Below, piece after piece: positions 63,092-64,000 of a stretch of DNA of 64,000 nucleotides (positions are counted from its first letter, which is position 1; each line of letters opens with the position of its first letter). The stretch spans positions 186,001 through 250,000 of the forward strand of contig NZ_MDEN01000068.1 in the NCBI RefSeq assembly GCF_001705435.1. Reading direction: 5' to 3'. The position numbers and the translations under genes were made by a program. The notes under the pieces are model-generated. The model did not search any database, had not been told where the DNA came from, and saw only the letters and a list, made by a program, of their open reading frames with translations. The DNA comes from Pseudomonas graminis (lineage in GTDB: Bacteria; Pseudomonadota; Gammaproteobacteria; Pseudomonadales; Pseudomonadaceae).

Positions 63092-64000
63092 AATCCATGA
63101 TCGGCAATGGCTGGCGTCGCGCGGGTGGCGCGGTATGGCTTGTCGCCTTCCCAGCGGCGCTGGGCTGGCTTGATTACACCTATGGCGCAACGGTCGGACT
63201 GACGGAGAGACATCAGCAAATCACGGTGTTCCTGTTGCTGATGGTGATCGCGCTGTTGGTGCAGACCCTTCCTCGTGCGCTGGCGCTGATGAAGGCCCGC
63301 CGCAGCGTCGAGCGGCGGCAGGGTGACGGCGTATTCCCACCGGAGGAATCGTCATCCAACCCGGAAACCAAGAAACTCCCGGGCGTCGCTGAACTCCAGG
63401 AGCACCTCGACCACCAGTACAGCGCCTTCCAGCGCACCCGCACCCGCTTCATTCTGGTCGTCGGCGAGCCCAAACAGATCGAGGCCATCGCACCAGGCCT
63501 TGCCGACGCCCAGTGGCTCGAAGGCCAGAACACCGTGCTGCTCTGGGGCGGCAGCCCGCAAACGCAGCTCTGCAAAAACGCCACCCGCTGGCACGCCGTA
63601 ACCCAGCGGCGGTGCCTGGACGGCGTGGTCTGGGCCCTTGATAAGCAGCAAAGCGCCAACGCCGCGACGATGGCCAGTGGCGTCGCCGGTTTGCAGCAAC
63701 TGGCGCGAACCCTGGGCTGGCAGTTGCCGCTGCACCTGTGGGAGGTCTGCGAGAGCAATCGGACGCAGCAAAAGCACCCACGGGGGCCCGCCGGGTCGCT
63801 GCTGCCCCCGCGCTTCAGCGGCTCGCAACTGCAGACGATATTGGCCCCCATTGACGACTCTTTGCACCAGATGGGCCTGGCCGAGCTGGCGGTCTACCCC
63901 GACCATGACTTTCTCTCACGGTTATCTTCCAACCTGAAAGCAGAGGGCATCTCGCGCTGGCGGCAGGCCCTGACGCCGTTGCTGGGCAAGTTCGCGCGGG
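63088..64000 (+). CDS. TssM/IcmF-like T6SS protein, N-terminal part (runs off window)
   Basis: The reading frame is open from ATG 63088 to the window end (304 codons seen). It overlaps the preceding gene by 4 nt (ATGA). Two membrane helices (about 14-30 and 46-66) are followed by a cytoplasmic domain starting RTRFILVVGEP, where TssM would have its P-loop. The motif GEPKQIEAI lacks the Gly-Lys-Ser/Thr, so nucleotide binding is doubtful. By position it is the likely TssM of this locus. The last part is missing, so assignment is provisional. Confidence 0.6.
   Translation, partial: MKSMIGNGWRRAGGAVWLVAFPAALGWLDYTYGATVGLTERHQQITVFLLLMVIALLVQTLPRALALMKARRSVERRQGDGVFPPEESSSNPETKKLPGVAELQEHLDHQYSAFQRTRTRFILVVGEPKQIEAIAPGLADAQWLEGQNTVLLWGGSPQTQLCKNATRWHAVTQRRCLDGVVWALDKQQSANAATMASGVAGLQQLARTLGWQLPLHLWEVCESNRTQQKHPRGPAGSLLPPRFSGSQLQTILAPIDDSLHQMGLAELAVYPDHDFLSRLSSNLKAEGISRWRQALTPLLGKFAR

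Overview
The window looks like chromosome from a plant- or soil-associated Pseudomonas. It is GC-rich. Recognisable Pseudomonas features include MltA, a DUF883 protein, a PpnN-type LOG protein, NADP-dependent GapN, many intergenic REP/REPIN sequences, a TonB siderophore receptor and a type VI secretion (T6SS) locus. It also carries an AvrE/DspE-family type III effector with its chaperone and a near-perfect HrpL promoter. This implies an Hrp type III system elsewhere in the genome; no hrp/hrc apparatus genes lie here.

Layout. 1-8.4 kb: small stress-type proteins, a PseH-like acetyltransferase, an MFS exporter, MltA, a lipoprotein, a Cache chemoreceptor and a CBS-pair protein. 8.6-14.1 kb: the orphan effector unit, chaperone gene downstream of avrE, read leftward from a hrp box at 14063-14091. 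14.1-20.2 kb: housekeeping and accessory genes (two GNATs, PpnN-type nucleosidase, CrtZ-like hydroxylase, dienelactone hydrolase, CAP-domain protein), ending in a 113-bp-period tandem REPIN array. 20.2-27.9 kb: a tightly overlapping seven-gene operon that couples a polyamine/opine-type ABC importer to a three-subunit flavin/iron-sulfur dehydrogenase, with a divergent IclR regulator. 28.2-44.7 kb: a second chemoreceptor, methyltransferase, MFS, a zinc-type HemB, Dps, SRPBCC and DHFR-like proteins, tRNA-Asn, a Fur-box-preceded TonB receptor, a RES/Xre toxin-antitoxin pair followed by HhH and DUF72 genes, a diguanylate cyclase and GapN.

45.0-64.0 kb (right edge): one T6SS operon, tssB-tssC-tssK-tssL-OmpA-like-hcp-clpV-vgrG, followed by an effector module (class 3 lipase, three tandem paralogous lipoproteins likely to be immunity proteins, PAAR tip protein). 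Two membrane components follow, and the last, probably TssM-like, runs off the window. tssK has an in-frame amber codon at codon 17, and the OmpA-like gene has a REP sequence inside its reading frame, so it is uncertain whether this T6SS works. TssA, E, F and G were not seen and may lie beyond 64 kb.

All calls come from reading the sequence and family knowledge. No database search was run.
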